Origin: Mimachlamys varia
Taxonomy: Eukaryota > Mollusca > Bivalvia > Pectinida > Pectinidae
Direction of reading: 5' to 3'
DNA: 64,000 nt
Assembly (NCBI GenBank): GCA_947623455.1
Contig: OX392535.1
Coordinates: forward strand, 35,550,688 to 35,614,687
The notes below the pieces were generated by a model. It worked only from the letters and a program-made list of their open reading frames with translations. It did no database searches and was not told the origin of the DNA. Shown one piece after another: positions 40,301 through 55,300 of this stretch (position 1 is the stretch's first letter; each line of letters starts with the position of its first letter). Made by a program: the position numbers and the translations under genes.

Positions 40301-43300
40301 GACCTATATATTGTGATTATTGTGCATAGTTTTAATTTGTTGATAAATAATTTATCTAGAAATCTACTTTCATTGTGTCAAATATAAACTTTTTGCAAGG
40401 CTTTCGGTTAGCTTAACATTTAGCAAACTCAGAAATTCTTAATTCTATTATCTTTGAATTTATATATATTAACTATTATATTTTCTAAATATGACTCTTT
40501 TAAACATGATCTTCTAAACTGAACCGTCTGAGCCCATTTTGACAAATCAAAAACGTATTTTCACTAATCTGCTAAAAGCCTTGTGCATGAAATATGAATT
40601 TGTTCCCAGTAGCAGTCAAAATGATTGATAAAGCTAAAACCTGCTGTATGAAGCCAGCTGGTTTTGCCGCATACATGTGTTTTATAATTTTGTGAATAAT
40701 AGACTACTTTTAACTTGTTCACAGGAACCCCAGACAGCACCAAAAGAAAAAGGAAGGGACCATCAGGGAAAGAGTAAGTATGCAGAAGGCTAAGGTATAC
40801 AAAATGGATGGAGCAGTCGGGGAGGGGGGGATGCAACCATTTCCATCTTACACTCCATTTCCACGATGTGACATCACAACGGCTCAAGAATGACATGACA
40901 TCAAGAATATGGGAAACTCTGATGCTGCAATGTATAAAAGACATTGTAATGATATTCTGTTATAATGTTTTTACTGTAGACATAGAAATTGATTTTTTAA
41001 ATCCGAGTGTGAAGGAAAGAGAAATTCAACCTTCAGGACTTTAAAATTTGACAAAATTCTCAGTAAAGTCTTTTTACCAACTCTGAAAAAAGTCTCAAGT
41101 GGAATTTTCCGATCTTGTGTCCTTCAAAACATTCACATGGTACAAATTTTAATGTTGTATCTCTCTCGTGTTTTATGTTATGAGTACCTTTTAATGTTAT
41201 ATTTGAAAGAAAAATGTATTTAAATCTCAATATAAATAAAATCATAATTAATGGGAAGCAGTTGATCGAATTAAGATGCCTAGAACAACCAGCTTTAAGA
41301 CTGATCCAAGTTCTAAAACTAAAACATTTGTCTTTGGCTACAGGGATTTGTTCAATAATATACATGAGATTTAAGCTTTGGAAAGGAAAAAGATAAAATC
41401 TCAATATTCCTGTATGTTATGTAATACTGTCATGTCAGTTGAATTTTTCATGAGACATTTGAAGTTACAAGCGACTTGTTCCTCCTTTCTGACACAGGGA
41501 AGGAGCTTAAACTTTGTTTGATACTCCCATAGGGAATTCTGTGGGAGTTCTGTAACACTTTCTGCCAGATTCAGAACCTAAGAGGATATAGAGAGTGAAG
41601 TTATATTTTTGATATTTCAGTGGCTTTTAAAATCTTGATACATCTAGGCTTTATCAACCTCTAAAATGAAAGAAAAAATATTAACTACCGTTAAAGGTAA
41701 TACATGTATGCCATTTCATTGCATTTAGTTGGGTTGCAAAAGAGATTAACTTGTTGTAAGTCTGATGAAACATTTGCCTAAATACCTTATTGATTTACTT
41801 AAAATTTGTTATGGGATCTTTTTATATGACTTGTCAAGGGGTAGCTAGTGAAACTGGAGGTGAACATAGCATCTTTTTATGGGGCTTTTTGAACCTTACT
41901 TGATGATTGTATGCATGTCATGTTTAAATGAAAAAAATGCATAGCCGAAAGCCGAAAAATATATGCAAGATCAGACAAAAAGATAATAATACAGCTTCGT
42001 TTCTGTTTTACATCCTATCAACAGCTATGGGAGTTTTAGGACAGATGAGATCACCATTCATAAACTATATAATTATAAACAATTGCTGAGTTATAAACGA
42101 CAAATGCAGATATGCTTCCAAGGTGGCCCCGGACGTGCCCCACCCTAGGAGACTTAACCCCTGGGTCATAACTTTGGGAAACAGTTGAGATTCCCATCCC
42201 AAAACTAAATATATAAATGCTGGGTATATAGAGACGTATGCAGTTATGATAATATCAAAATTGATCCCAGGGTCTGCTCTTATATTACCTTACAGATTAA
42301 TTCAACATTGAAATATGGCTTAGTCAAAAATTTGTGTAAACTTTTAAAACAGTATTCAATTTTTAGTCCCTGAATTCTTCAATAGCAATCACAAGATGTG
42401 AAGTTTAATTCACTTATTGACAGAATTTTGAGTATTTTTCAATAGATTAATATATGTTATATAATTATGCGCCCAGAAATCAGATTTCATTATTTCTTCA
42501 CAAACAGAATATGAAATCATGCTTGAGCATAAAAAATTGAGGTCATGGAGTCTAAAATGTGCAGTAAAAACTTGCATCAAAAGTCCATTTCAAAATAAGT
42601 TAATAAAATGATTTGTTGCGGGGGGGGGGGGGGGGGGAGCAACCAAGTTTTTTGGGTGTGTTAAAAAAAATATTAATATTCTTTACTGAAGAAAATCACA
42701 AATCAAAATTATTATGCATAATGTTAAAGACAACACATGAAGCTGGATAAAAAATTGTTTGGGTGAAAATTACAGTTCAGCAAACTAGAACGAAATGTTT
42801 GCCTGACAAATTTTATCGGAGTTATTTTTATGTTGGTACTTAAATTTTTCTAAAACATGCATCTGTGTGTCTGACTGTTAGTAGGAGCTCAATGTGTGGT
42901 TAATGTACCCAAAGGTATTGTAGTGATACGTTGTAGCTAGCAGTAAAAATATCCCTGTCTCACGCCTGTAATAGCAATACACTTATTGTATGTAAGTCCT
43001 TTTCTTTCATGTATTGTTTCGTGTACATGTATCTTTTTCTGTATTTCCCATAACACTTGCGTATTGACTGTGATATATAAAATTACCAACATATTTGACT
43101 GTTCAGATGAGCCCCGTTATATATTACACCAATATCTTTCTAACTTTGTAATAAAAAAATCAAAAGCTAAACTTCAATATCATTCCAGACTGATTAGATA
43201 ATGCTTAAAGTATCTTTACCAAAGCTCAGATTTGCAACTAGGTCCTTTTATCTTGTGTAGGTTATAGTAAGTATGGTACAGTGCATTCCTCTTTATATCA

Positions 43301-46300
43301 TGTTTCATTTGTCAGACAAAAACATGATATTAACAGGAGTGTGACATTAAAAGAAACATGTTTTTTCCACTTAATCTAGGGTATTTCCTATTTCCATAGC
43401 TAAAAGTAAGCTATTCAATGTATATTTGAAGAAGTTTCAATCTGTAGATAACATCATTTCATTAAAAATCAATTATTTTGTTATGTTTTTGTTTTGTTAT
43501 TTTCTTTGCCATTTTTTGTACAAGTTGTATATGAAATCAATGCAAATGACATCATTTTCTGGATATTTTATGTGATTGGTTGAAAAAAAACATGATATTA
43601 AGAGGAATTCACCTCAAAATCCATGATATTAACAAAATGTTATTACATAGATTTTATAGAGGGAAAATTGTTATTGAGAAAAACATGATATAAAGAGGAA
43701 CAAGATATTTACAGGGATGCTATTAAGTGGAATCCGGGCAACTGTGCCACCGTTTTAACATGACTATTTACCACTAAGCTTCTGTGTCTTGACACTTGGC
43801 CTATTTAATTTAACTCTTTCACCCACTAAGTCACATTTGAACTCTTTCAGTTCAGCTATCAGAAGATGCTATCACTACAATATGGAATAAATATTGCCAA
43901 CAATAGTTCCAGTCAGTATCAAGTTAACAAAACATGAACAGGAAATCAAAGATAAGAGTTGTATGTCAGAAACCTATAAAAGAAACCTGCGTGTGTGTAT
44001 ATAGAGTATCTGTGAGATAGGGAAAACAAAAGTGACAGAGGGAAACTGTTTGTTGTTTATATAATGCATGTGGTTAGGTAAAAGATGTAGATAGCACTTT
44101 GAGGAAGATCTGATGGCTATATAGAATATAAAAGTAACTATGTGGACTTTGAAGAGGGGGGGGGGGCTGTAAAAGTCAAGGCTACAACTTCCTGACTTTA
44201 TATTGGAAGAAGAAATGTTTAATTATATGTTATCATGCATGTAAGTTCTAGCTCTATGAACAGTCCTTGGGGTCCTTAACTATGTTAAGCTTTTACTCAA
44301 AATTTGAAGTGGAGTGAGAAAAATAAATTTTAAATGTTTTCAAGCACCCAACTATAGGATATTTTTTACACAAAATGGTGACTAATTACATCTTAACTTG
44401 AGTTTGAATTTAACTATAACACTGCAGGAAATAGCAGAAGAAAAAAAACCAATATGAAAACATTTCAAATGCATTGCTGCTTGATATGAGCTTATGTGAT
44501 GATATTTTGCTGTCAAACTTCTTGGACAATTTGATACTGCTTCATGGATAAATTCTGTGATGTATTATATTATCCTTAATAACATATATATTTGGTTACC
44601 TACAGGTCTGACGATGATGACAGTCAGCAGGGCGGGTCGTTCACACAGGACCAGGTGGACAAGGAGCGGTTCGCCAGGTTGTAAGCTGTTACACAGGATT
44701 GTCACGTTATTCCTGTCACTATATACACTGTACACCAGGACTGTCACTATATATACACTGTACACCAGGACTGTCACTATACACTGTACACCAGGACTGT
44801 CACTATATATACACTGTACACACCAGGACTGTCACTATATATACACTGTACACCAGGACTGTCACTATATACACTGTACACCAAGACTGTCACTATATAC
44901 ACTGTACACCAGGACTGTCACTATATATACACTGTACACCAGGACTGTCACTATATACACTGTACACCAAGACTGTCACTATATATACTGTACACACCAG
45001 GACTGTCACTATAAACACTGTAAACCAGGACTGTCACTATATATATACTGTACACCAGGACTGTCACTATATATACTGTACACACCAGGACTGTCACTAT
45101 ATACACTGTACACCAGGACTGTCACTATACACTGTACACCAGGACTGTCACTATATACACTGTACACCAGGACTGTCACTATATACACTGTATACCAGGA
45201 CTGCCACTATATACACTGTACACCAGGACTGTCACTATATACACTGTACACCAGGACTGTCACTATACACTGTACACCAGGACTGTCACTATATACACTG
45301 TACACCAGGACTGTCACCTTATTCCTGTCACTATTTACACTGTACACCAGGACTGTCACTATATACACTGTACACCAGGACTGTCACTATATATACTGTA
45401 CACCAGGACTGTCACTATATATACTGTACACCAGGACTGTCACTATATATACTGTACACCAGGACTGTCACTATATACACTGTACACCAGGACTGTCACT
45501 ATATACACTGTACACCAGGACTGTCAGTATATACACTGTACACCAGGACTGTCACTATATAACTGTACACCAGGACTGTCACTATATATACACTGTATAC
45601 CAGGACTGTCACTATATACACTGTACACCAGGACTGTCACTATATATACACTGTACACCAGGACTGTCACTATATATACACTGTACACCAGGACTGTCAC
45701 TATACACTGTACACCAGGACTGTCACTATATACACTGTACACCAGGACTGTCACTATATATACACTGTACACCAGGACTGTCACTATACACTGTACACCA
45801 GGACTGTCACTATATATACACTGTACACCAGGACTGTCACTATATATACACTGTACACCAGGACTGTCACTATACACTGTACACCAGGACTGTCACTATA
45901 AACACTGTACACCAGGACTGTCACTATATACACTGTACACCAGGACTGTCACTATATACACTGTACACCAGGACTGTCACTATATACACTGTACACCAGG
46001 ACTGTCACTATATACACTGTACACCAGGACTGTCACTATATATACTGTACACCAGGACTGTCACTATATACACTGTATACCAGGACTGTCACTATACACT
46101 GTACACCAGGACTGTCACTATATACACTGTACACCAGGACTGTCACTATATACACTGTACACCAGGACTGTCAGTATATACACTGTACACCAGGACTGTC
46201 ACTATATATACTGTACACCAGGACTGTCACTATATATACACTGTACACCAGGACTGTCACTATATACACTGTATACCAGGACTGTCACTATATATACACT

Positions 46301-49300
46301 GTATACCAGGACTGTCACTATATACACTGTACACCAGGACTGTCACTATATACACTGTACACCAGGACTGTCAGTATATACACTGTACACCAGGACTGTC
46401 ACTATATATACACTGTATACCAGGACTGTCACTATATACACTGTACACCAGGACTGTCACTATATATACACTGTATACCAGGACTGTCACTATATATACA
46501 CTGTATACCAGGACTGTCACTATATACACTGTACACCAGGACTGTCACTATATATACACTGTATACCAGGACTGTCACTATATACACTGTACACCAGGAC
46601 TGTCACTATATATACACTGTATACCAGGACTGTCACTATATACACTGTACACCAGGACTGTCACTATATACACTGTACACCAGGACTGTCACTATACACT
46701 GTACACCAGGACTGTCACTATATACACTGTACACCAGGACTGTCACTATATACACTGTACACCAGGACTGTCACTATATACACTGTACACCAGGACTGTC
46801 AGTATATACACTGTACACCAGGACTGTCACTATATACACTGTATACCAGGACTGTCACTATATAACTGTACACCAGGACTGTCACTATATACACTGTACA
46901 CCAGGACTGTCACTATATATACACTGTACACCAGGACTGTCACTATATACACTGTACACCAGGACTGTCACTATATACACTGTACACCAGGACTGTCACT
47001 ATACACTGTACACCAGGACTGTCACTATATACACTGTACACCAGGACTGTCACTATATACACTGTACACCAGGACTGTCACTATATACACTGTATACCAG
47101 GACTGTCACTATACACTGTACACCAGGACTGTCACTGTATACACTGTATACCAGGACTGTCACTATATACACTGTACACCAGGACTGTCACTATATATAC
47201 TGTACACCAGGACTGTCACTATATACACTGTACACCAGGACTGTCACTATATATACACTGTACACCAGGACTGTCACTATATACACTGTACACCAGGACT
47301 GTCACTATATACACTGTATACCAGGACTGTCACTATATACACTGTATACCAGGACTGTCACTATATACACTGTATACCAGGACTGTCACTATATATACAC
47401 TGTACACCAGGACTGTCACTATATATACACTGTATACCAGGACTGTCACTATATATACACTGTATACCAGGACTGTCACTATATATACACTGTACACCAG
47501 GACTGCCACTATATACACTGTATACCAGGACTGTCACTATATACACTGTACACCAGGACTGTCACTATATACACTGTATACCAGGACTGCCACTATATAC
47601 ACTGTATACCAGGACTGTCACTATATACACTGTACACCAGGACTGTCACTTTATACACTGTACACCAGGACTGTCACTATATATACTGTATACCAGGACT
47701 GTCACTATATACACTGTATACCAGGACTGTCACTATATACACTGTATACCAGGACTGTCACTATATACACTGTACACCAGGACTGTCACTATATACACTG
47801 TACACCAGGACTGTCACTATATACACTGTATACCAGGACTGTCAGTATATACACTGTACACCAGGACTGTCACTATATACACTGTATACCAGGACTGTCA
47901 GTATATACACTGTACACCAGGACTGTCACTATATACACTGTACACCAGGACTGTCACTATATACACTGTATACCAGGACTGTCAGTATATACACTGTACA
48001 CCAGGACTGTCACTATATACACTGTATACCAGGACTGTCACTATATACACTGTATACCAGGACTGTCAGTATATACACTGTACACCAGGACTGTCACTAT
48101 ATACACTGTACACCAAGACTGTCAGTATATACACTGTATACCAGGACTGTCACTATATACACTGTACACCAGGACTGTCACTATATACACTGTATACCAG
48201 GACTGTCACTATATACACTGTACACCAGGACTGTCACTATATACACTGTATACCAGGACTGTCAGTATATACACTGTACACCAGGACTGTCACTATATAC
48301 ACTGTATACCAGGACTGTCACTATATACACTGTACACCAGGACTGCCACTATATACATTGTACACCAGGACTGTCACTGTATACACTGTACACCAGGACT
48401 GTCACTATATACACTGTACACCAGGACTGTCACTATATACACTGTACACCAGGACTGTCACTATATATACACTGTACACCAGGACTGTCACTATATATAC
48501 TGTACACACCAGGACTGTCACTATATACACTGTACACCAGGACTGTCACTATATACACTGTACACCAGGACTGTCACTATATACACTGTACACCAGGACT
48601 GTCACTATATACACTGTACACCAGGACTGTCACTATACACTGACACCAGGACTGTCAATATATACACTGTACACCAGGACTGTCACTATATACACTGTAC
48701 ACCAGGACTGTCACTATATACACTGTACACCAGGACTGTCACTATATACACTGTACACCAGGACTGTCACTATATACACTGTACACCAGGACTGTCACTA
48801 TATACACTGTATACCAGGACTGTCACTATATACACTGTACACCAGGACTGCCACTATATACACTGTATACCAGGACTGTCACTATATACACTGTATACCA
48901 GGACTGTCACTATATACACTGTATACCAGGACTGTCACTATATACACTGTACACCAGGACTGTCACTATATACACTGTACACCAGGACTGTCAGTATATA
49001 CACTGTATACCAGGACTGTCACTATATACACTGTACACCAGGACTGCCACTATATACACTGTATACCAGGACTGTCACTATATACACTGTACACCAGGAC
49101 TGTCACTATATACACTGTATACCAGGACTGCCACTATATACACTGTACACCAGGACTGTCACTATATATACACTGTACACCAGGACTGTCACTATATACA
49201 CTGTACACCAGGACTGTCACTATATATACACTGTACACCAGGACTGTCACTATATACACTGTACACCAGGACTGTCACTATATATACACTGTACACCAGG

Positions 49301-52300
49301 ACTGTCACTATATACACTGTACACCAGGACTGTCACTATATACACTGTACACCAGGACTGTCACTATATACACTGTACACCAGGACTGTCACTATATACA
49401 CTGTACACCAGGACTGTCACTATATATACTGTACACACCAGGACTGTCACTATATACACTGTATACCAGGACTGTCACTATACACTGTACACCAGGACTG
49501 TCACTATATACACTGTACACCAGGACTGTCACTATATACACTGTACACCAGGACTGTCACTATATACACTGTATACCAGGACTGTCACTATACACTGTAC
49601 ACCAGGACTGTCACTATATATACTGTACACACCAGGACTGTCACTATATACACTGTACACCAGGACTGTCACTATATACACTGTACACCAGGACTGTCAC
49701 TATATACTGTACACCAGGACTGTCACTATATATACACTGTACACCAGGACTGTCACTATATACACTGTACACCAGGACTGTCACTATATACACTGTATAC
49801 CAGGACTGTCACTATACACTGTACACCAGGACTGTCACTATATATACTGTACACACCAGGACTGTCACTATATACACTGTACACCAGGACTGTCACTATA
49901 TACACTGTACACCAGGACTGTCACTATATACTGTACACCAGGACTGTCACTATATATACACTGTACACCAGGACTGTCACTATATACACTGTACACCAGG
50001 ACTGTCACTATATACACTGTACACCAGGACTGTCACTATATACACTGTACACCAGGACTGTCACTATATATACACTGTACACCAGGACTGCCACTATATA
50101 TACACTGTACACCAGGACTGTCACTATATATACACTGTACACCAGGACTGTCACTATACACTGTACACCAGGACTGTCACTATATACACTGTACACCAGG
50201 ACTGTCACTATATACACTGTACACCAGGACTGTCACTATATACACTGTACACCAGGACTGTCACTATATATACTGTACACACCAGGACTGTCACTATATA
50301 CTGTACACCAGGACTGTCACTATATATACTGTACACCAGGATTGTCACTATATACACTGTACACCAGGACTGTCACTATATACACTGTACACCAGGATTG
50401 TCACTATATACACTGTACACCAGGACTGTCACTATATACACTGTACACCAGGACTGTCACTATATACACTGTACACCAGGACTGTCACTATATACACTGT
50501 ACACCAGGACTGTCACTATACACTGTACACCAGGACTGTCACTATACACTGTACACCAGGACTGTCAATATATATACACTGTACACCAGGACTGTCACTA
50601 TATACTGTACACCAGGACTGTCACTATATACACTGTACACCAGGACTGTCACTATATACACTGTACACCAGGACTGTCAATATATATACACTGTACACCA
50701 GGACTGTCAATATATATACACTGTACACCAGGACTGTCACTATATACTGTACACCAGGACTGTCACTATATACACTGTATACCAGGACTGTCACTATATA
50801 CACTGTACACCAGGACTGTCACTATACACTGTACACCAGGACTGTCACTATATATACTATACACACCAGGACTGTCACTATATACACTGTACACCAGGAC
50901 TGTCAGTATATACACTGTATACCAGGACTGTCACTATATACACTGTACACCAGGACTGTCACTATATACACTGTACACCAGGACTGTCACTATATATACT
51001 GTACACCAGGACTGTCACTATATACACTGTATACCAGGACTGTCACTATATACACTGTACACCAGGACTGTCACTATATATACACTGTACACCAGGACTG
51101 TCACTATATACACTGTACACCAGGACTGTCACTATATACACTGTACACCAGGACTGTCACTATATACACTGTACACCAGGACTGTCACTATATACACTGT
51201 ACACCAGGACTGTCACTATATATACACTGTACACCAGGACTGTCACTATATACACTGTACACCAGGACTGTCACTATATATACACTGTACACCAGGACTG
51301 TCACTATATACACTGTACACCAGGACTGTCACTATATATACATTGTACACCAGGACTGTCACTATATACACTGTACACCAGGACTGTCACTATATACACT
51401 GTACACCAGGACTGTCACTATATACACTGTACACCAGGACTGTCACTATATACTGTACACCAGGACTGTCACTATATACACTGTACACCAGGACTGTCAC
51501 TATATATACTGTACACCAGGACTGTCACTATATACACTGTACACCAGGACTGTCACTATATACACTGTACACCAGGACTGTCACTATTAATACACTGTAC
51601 ACCAGGACTGTCACTATATATACTGTACACCAGGACTGTCACTATATATACACTGTACACCAGGACTGTCACTATATACACTGTACACCAGGACTGTCAC
51701 TATATACACTGTACACCAGGACTGTCACTATATATACTGTACACACCAGGACTGTCACTATATACTGTACACCAGGACTGTCACTATATACACTGTACAC
51801 CAGGACTGTCACTATATATACACTGTACACCAGGACTGTCACTATATACACTGTACATCAGGACTGTCACTATACACTGTACACCAGGACTGTCACTATA
51901 TACACTGTACACCAGGACTGTCACTATATATACTGTACACACCAGGACTGTCACTATATACTGTACACCAGGACTGTCACTATATACACTGTACACCAGG
52001 ACTGTCACTATATATACTGTACACACCAGGACTGTCACTATATATACACTGTACACCTGGACTGTCACTATATACTGTACACCAGGACTGTCACTATATA
52101 TACTGTACACACCAGGACTGTCACTATATACTGTACACCAGGACTGTCACTATATATACTGTACACCAGGACTGTCACTATATACACTGTACACCAGGAC
52201 TGTCACTATATATACACTGTACACCAGGACTGTCAATATATATACACTGTACACCAGGACTGTCACTATATACACTGTACACCAGGACTGTCACTATATA

Positions 52301-55300
52301 CACTGTACACACCAGGACTGTCACTATATACTGTACACCAGGACTGTCACTATATATACACTGTACACCAGGACTGTCACTATATATACACTGTACACCA
52401 GGACTGTCACTATATACACTGTACACCAGGACTGTCACTATATACACTGTACACCAGGACTGTCACTATATACACTGTACACCAGGACTGTCACTATATA
52501 CACTGTACACCAGGACTGTCACTATATACACTGTACACCAGGACTGTCACTATATACACTGTATACCAGGACTGTCACTATATAACTGTACACCAGGACT
52601 GTCACTATATATACACTGTACACCAGGACTGTCACTATATATACTGTACACACCAGGACTGTCACTATACACTGTACACCAGGACTGTCACTATATATAC
52701 TGTACACACCAGGACTGTCACTATATACTGTACACCAGGACTGTCACTATATACACTGTACACCAGGACTGTCACTATATACACTGTACACCAGGACTGT
52801 CACTATATACACTGTACACCAGGACTGTCACTATATACACTGTACACCAGGACTGTCACTATACACTGTACACCAGGACTGTCACTATATACACTGTATA
52901 CCAGGACTGTCACTATATACACTGTACACCAGGACTGTCACTATATATACACTGTACACCAGGACTGTCACTATATATACACTGTACACCAGGACTGTCA
53001 CTATATACACTGTACACCAGGACTGTCACTATATACACTGTATACCAGGACTGTCACTATATACACTGTATACCAGGACTGTCACTATATACACTGTACA
53101 CCAGGACTGTCACTATACACTGTACACCAGGACTGTCACTATATATACTGTACACCAGGACTGTCACTATACACTGTACACCAGGACTGTCACTATATAT
53201 ACTGTACACCAGCTGGACTGTCACTATATACACTGTACACCAGGACTGTCACTATATATACTGTACACACCAGGACTGTCACTATATACACTGTACACCA
53301 GGACTCACTATATACACTGTACACCAGGACTGTCACTATACACTGTACACCAGGACTGTCACTATACACTGTACACCAGGACTGTCACTATATATACACT
53401 GTACACCAGGACTGTCACTATATACACTGTACACCAGGACTGTCACTATATACACTATACACCAGGACTGTCACCTTATTCCTGTCACTATTTACACTGT
53501 ACACTAAGACTGTCACCTTATTTCTGCAATATGTGTTTACATATTTGTCTCTTAATTATTCTAAATGATGCTTTTAAGTTATGTTACTTGAAACAATTTA
53601 TATAATTGATCATCTGTTTTGCAAATTTGAATTTTTGTGTCGCCTCCGACGGATGTCGGAAAGGCGGCACATAGGGGTTACTTTTCCGACGGCGGCGGCG
53701 TCGTCAACAATGTTAAAGTTTTGCGTTTAGCTCTGTTTCTGACAAAGTTACATCAACCCAACTTTAATCATAGATGAAGCATGGGTAGTAGAGCCTATGG
53801 GGCTAAAAGAAAATCCTGGATTTCTGCTTTTTTGGGGTAAAAATCTCAAATTTCTGGAATTACAACGTTAAAGTTTTGCGTTTAGCTTTTGCATATTAGG
53901 CTGTTTCTGACTAAGTATAAAAGCTACAGCAACCAAACTTGGTATGTAGGTGTATTATGACTGAACGAACACTATCGCACCTTCTGTTTCATGATTCTAC
54001 AAAATACCCGCCATTTCCTTGCCACTGATTGGTCGAAATTTAGATATTATCCGATTTCAATCAAATTTGGTATATATATACAGTGTAGGTGAATTATGAC
54101 TCTGCGAACACTATCACTATTGACAAAGCGGGAAAGGCGACACCTATAATTACGCGTAATTCTTGTTTATACTAAGCATAGAAGATTTCTATGTCAATTA
54201 ATAGACATTTGATTTATTAACATTTTGGAACATAATATAAAACAATGAAACAAAAAGAAGGAAATCTAAAATATTGAAACGAAAGTTGAGTAATGTTCAC
54301 AAGTGAAATTATTTTGTGTGTACGAATTACAGGGAGAGCCACTGTGAGATTGAGCGGCGCAGGAGAAACAAGATGACGACGTATATCAATGAGCTGTGCG
54401 ACATGGTCCCTACCTGTAGCACGTTAGCCAGGAAGCCTGACAAGCTGACCATCCTCAGAATGGCTGTGTCCCACATGAAAACACTTCGAGGTACTAGTAT
54501 AGGTAATGTGGGTTCCAGCTCAAACTGAGGTCAAAGCTGAAACAGTCTTAGGTTGTAAGTGAGAAATATCAAAGACATCTATCAGAAAATGTTACATTGT
54601 GAAAACATCAGTCCACATTGAGACACTTCTCCGGTTTTTGTGTCCCTGCCTTTAAAAGGGGCTGAAGGATGGGGGCAGCATATAGCCTATGTTTGTCGTG
54701 TCCTGTCCCAATTTGATGTAAACTTAATTTCATTTTTTAGAATTTTTTTCAAACTTTATAAAGACTAGGTATGAGTACGTTGAATTCATTGCATTTCAGG
54801 GTTCAAAAGTTTAGGCCAATGTCATAGGTGCTGTATGTAGAAAATCAGAAACCACTGAGGGAGCATTCATGTCTTGCAAAAATTTTCTAGATTTCCATGG
54901 GAGAGTCCAAAATACTCTCCAGGTTTACAAAGCTACATGAAAAAACTGGGTAGCTCAGAACTATTGATAGCCCTGTTCATTTGTCAACTTTCTTTATAAC
55001 ACCAACACATTTCAAAATCTCTTTTATCTTGTTTTCATAAGAATTTCCCTCAATTTACACCAAATTCACTCTGTAAATATTTGCAATATAACAAGATATT
55101 ACTGTACTTATAATAAATCAGTAATAAGTTCTGTTTAGGTTAAACATCTTGTTGGTATAAGTGTTTTCTTTCTTTTTGATTGTTTCTACACTTGATGAAA
55201 AAAAACACTTCAAGCTTAGATATCAAAAAATATGTAAACGTTTTGAAATGGCATTTGTTGAACAGTGTTAAATTTTACTTCAAATTCTCAATTTAATGTA

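Larger units (their letters stand above)
28399..40724 (+). other. ARNT intron 1 (exon 1a to exon 2)
   Basis: Twelve kb of AT-rich intron containing exon 1b (35768-35912). Otherwise it holds an hAT5-like MITE at 29.67 kb, a foldback element at 32.47 kb, a poly-C tract and SINE-like repeat at 34.6 kb, MITE fragments at 33.04, 34.38 and 37.98 kb, a tRNA-like SINE head at 39.73 kb and an hAT5-like MITE at 39.94 kb. No other coding exon was recognised. Confidence 0.8.
40774..44605 (+). other. ARNT intron 2
   Basis: 3.8 kb, no further exon recognised. It contains an 18-base poly-G tract (42620-42637), a shorter poly-G near 44155, a foldback element at 43.29-43.70 kb and a fragment of the AACTC MITE near 43.81 kb. 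Confidence 0.8.

Noticed and set aside
44690..53526. CRISPR-like repeat array
   Set aside because: There are no unique spacers between repeats; this is a head-to-tail minisatellite in an animal intron.
44557..53568. 3003-codon open frame, apparently a giant Tyr/His/Cys/Thr repeat protein
   Set aside because: It begins in the wrong frame over the ARNT exon 3 splice site and runs through a tandem repeat whose unit has no stop in any plus frame. Unit length is not a multiple of three, so the peptide simply cycles through all frames.
54797..54975. Sixth CAG...CTG element in ARNT intron 4
   Set aside because: Only CAGGG/CCCTG match at the ends and the flanking five bases (CATTT versus TTCAT) do not agree.
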